Notes under the pieces: model-generated | What the model saw: only the letters and a program-made list of their open reading frames with translations | The model's database searches: none | What the model was told of the DNA's origin: nothing | Source: Salvia splendens | Lineage: Eukaryota; Streptophyta; Magnoliopsida; Lamiales; Lamiaceae | Length of the DNA stretch: 64,000 bases | Assembly: GCF_004379255.2 (NCBI RefSeq) | Contig: NC_056053.1 | Location: 23,804,188 to 23,868,187 of the forward strand | Direction: 5' to 3' | Shown: positions 62,255 through 64,000 of the stretch, piece after piece | Position numbering within the stretch: position 1 is the first letter of the stretch | How the letters are laid out: every line of letters begins with the position of its first letter | Program-made: the position numbers and the translations under genes

Positions 62255-62760
62255 CCTCAAATTCGAATTCATTCCATTTCCACATCCATGGTCTCTCTCT
62301 CTCTCATCCCTTCTATTTCCACTTACATACCAGAGCTTGTGGTTGAGGCAAAAAAAAAGAGCTCACACACACCCCAACACAATCCTATTTTACATTTTTT
62401 TTATGGAATACTAGCACTAACATTAAACTTAGTTAAATTTTATCTTCACCACGTTCTTTTCAGCATCGTAACTGAGCACCCCTTCCACCCCCTCAACAGC
62501 TTGAGGATGGTTCATCTTAAGCATGGTCGGAAACACCAAATGGCGGTAGAGGCGGTTGAGGGGTGGAGGCAGTGCTGAGCTATGATGCTGAGAAGAACGC
62601 GGTAAAGATTAAATTTAATCTTAGTGCCACTATTAAACAAAGAATGTAAAATATGATTGTGTTCGGTGTGTGTATTTAATTTTCTGTCTTTCATGTTAGG
62701 GTTTGTGATTTTATGTAACCGGTTATGTTGCCCCTTTTAATTAATGAACAACTTTGATTT
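62255..62760 (+). ncRNA. Long foldback transcript, candidate novel MIRNA locus
   Basis: Arms 62365-62497 and 62555-62673 are inverted copies around a 57-nt loop. Paired words, outside to inside: AACACAAT with ATTGTGTT; ATTTTACATT with AATGTAAAAT; TTAAATTTTATCTT with AAGATTAAATTTAA; CGTTCTTTTCAGCATC with GATGCTGAGAAGAACG; CTGAGCAC with GTGCTGAG; CCACCCCCTCAAC with GTTGAGGGGTGG. The longest free frame (119 codons at 62219) has no domain. A TATA box precedes it and AATTAATGAAC-type 3' signals follow. I do not recognise a known mature miRNA. Alternatives: a foldback transposon, or an inverted duplicate giving siRNA. Confidence 0.55.
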
Positions 62761-64000
62761 CTTTCTCCACATCCTTGTCTAGCTTACCATTTCCATTAAA
62801 TTTGCTTTGTTTCGGATAGATATACTAACTTCATTGCTCTCATTGTGTGTTTTAAATTACTCCAATTTTTAGTTACAAATTATTTTGCTTTAATATTACC
62901 GCTCCAATAATTTTGTTTTAATCGAAATTTCATGATACTCTTATAGTTAAACCATAAAAAATTTCTTTAAATCAAAGTGCGTAGTGAAAACTGAGGCAAT
63001 GAACTATTGTCAATTTTTTTTATGAACTAAATATGTCACAAGAATAGTGTAACATAGTTTAATGAATTATTGAGAATTCCAGCTGAATTTAGCCTACTTT
63101 CAATTGTCAAATTTACATTTCACTTAAAAGTCAAACCAATAAAATTTCTTAGTATATTTTTAATATTGAGATAAGTGAAGATGAACAGAATTAACAATTT
63201 GGCTTGGGTCAATATGATTTTTAAGATTAGTTCGATTCATTTAATTAGGATTTCAATTAATTTTACATCTAATTAAGCAATTAAATACTAGTATTTAAAT
63301 TAATCTTTGCTCGATTGAAAAATAGAGAATTTTCAGGTAATTTTAATTAATATTTTAATAAATTATAGTAAATGTGATTTTATTTGACTGATTTGAAAAG
63401 AACGAATCATGGAACTTGTATGCCTTTAATTTTGAAAAGAGATGACATAAAAAAAGGGTCTTCTATCTCATGAAAGGACGAGCTAGGCCATATATCTCGC
63501 AGAAGAAGATGATGGTAGATGAGTCATGACTCATGAGCCATAATAAAGTGGGAAAATGGGTTGTTTGAAAAAGTAGGAAGATTATTTGGACATATGAAAT
63601 TTTTCTATGAACTTCTCTTTGATTATTTCTCTTAATTAATGTCTCTCTTTTATTTTAAAGTTTATATTATGAAAAATAGGCTATTGGCCTTATTAAAATA
63701 AGAAATCAAATGTCCAAATCACAAAGTGAGCAAAACACAAATTGGTATCTAATTAATTTCATCCTTTCAAAACCTACTGCATTCAAAATTTGAGTCCTTA
63801 TGATTTTTCTTTCAAAACTTTTTAGTTTAAAGTAGCCTTATGATTTCAATTAACTCCTTTTTATAATTGTATTTAATATGGTATTGAAGTGGGCAAAACA
63901 CAAATAATAAACGTACGATCAAATCGCAAACCTGAGCTAAAGAATTAAATAATTAAAATTTGAAAAAGATAGCACTATTTTTTAAGATCATCAAAACTAG
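62761..64000. other. AT-rich flank, nothing recognised
   Basis: No gene, RNA or paired termini found to the end of the window. Confidence 0.6.

Noticed and set aside
62219..62578. 119-codon protein gene
   Set aside because: The frame runs through the foldback loop and one arm, has no domain, and its codons are explained by the hairpin.

Overview
The window is nuclear DNA of a flowering plant. Genes have many short exons with GT/AG introns, long AT-rich gaps, abundant MITEs and an LTR retrotransposon. Gene content (phenylalanine ammonia-lyase, PIP2 aquaporin, LONELY GUY, LOG2-type RING ligase, MIR160) fits a eudicot; an asterid such as Lamiales is my inference, not shown by the sequence alone.

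Layout. 1-2.5 kb: 3' part of a TRF-like MYB/SANT DNA-binding protein gene (+). 2.9 kb: decayed tRNA-His gene. 3.1-3.6 kb: two Stowaway MITEs. 4.7-6.1 kb: intronless membrane protein gene (-). 8.3-11.2 kb: 12-exon adenosine kinase gene (-). 13.5-17.1 kb: 7-exon catalytic subunit of mitochondrial NAD-isocitrate dehydrogenase (-). 18.3-21.1 kb: 2-exon PAL gene (-) with AC elements in its promoter. 22.6-29.6 kb: a young Ty3/gypsy-type LTR retrotransposon that has gag but has lost nearly all of pol, and carries a long spliced gene on its antisense strand. 29.6-40.0 kb: gene-poor DNA with several DNA-transposon derivatives. 40.0-42.4 kb: 7-exon LONELY GUY gene (+). 43.4-44.5 kb: deletion derivative of a PIF/Harbinger transposon. 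45.4-45.7 kb: hAT MITE just upstream of a PIP2 aquaporin gene (45.8-47.6 kb, +). 50.7 kb: MIR160 hairpin. 55.3-57.2 kb: LOG2/LUL-type RING E3 ligase gene (+). 58.0-61.8 kb: dense MITE and microsatellite region with an unusual inverted array of ATGTCAAC/GTTGACAT units. 62.2-62.7 kb: TATA box followed by a very long near-complementary foldback, a candidate unrecognised MIRNA locus.

The genes are independent loci, not a pathway or operon. ADK and LOG both act on cytokinin or adenosine metabolites; IDH and PAL serve central and phenylpropanoid metabolism. MIR160 is a known regulator of auxin response factors. For the genes modelled from start to stop, exon coordinates were worked out by hand from GT/AG sites and reading phase, and exon sums are divisible by three.

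The least ordinary items are the foldback at 62.36-62.67 kb, the spliced antisense gene in the pol-less retrotransposon, the MIR160 variant and the TTGACAT inverted array.
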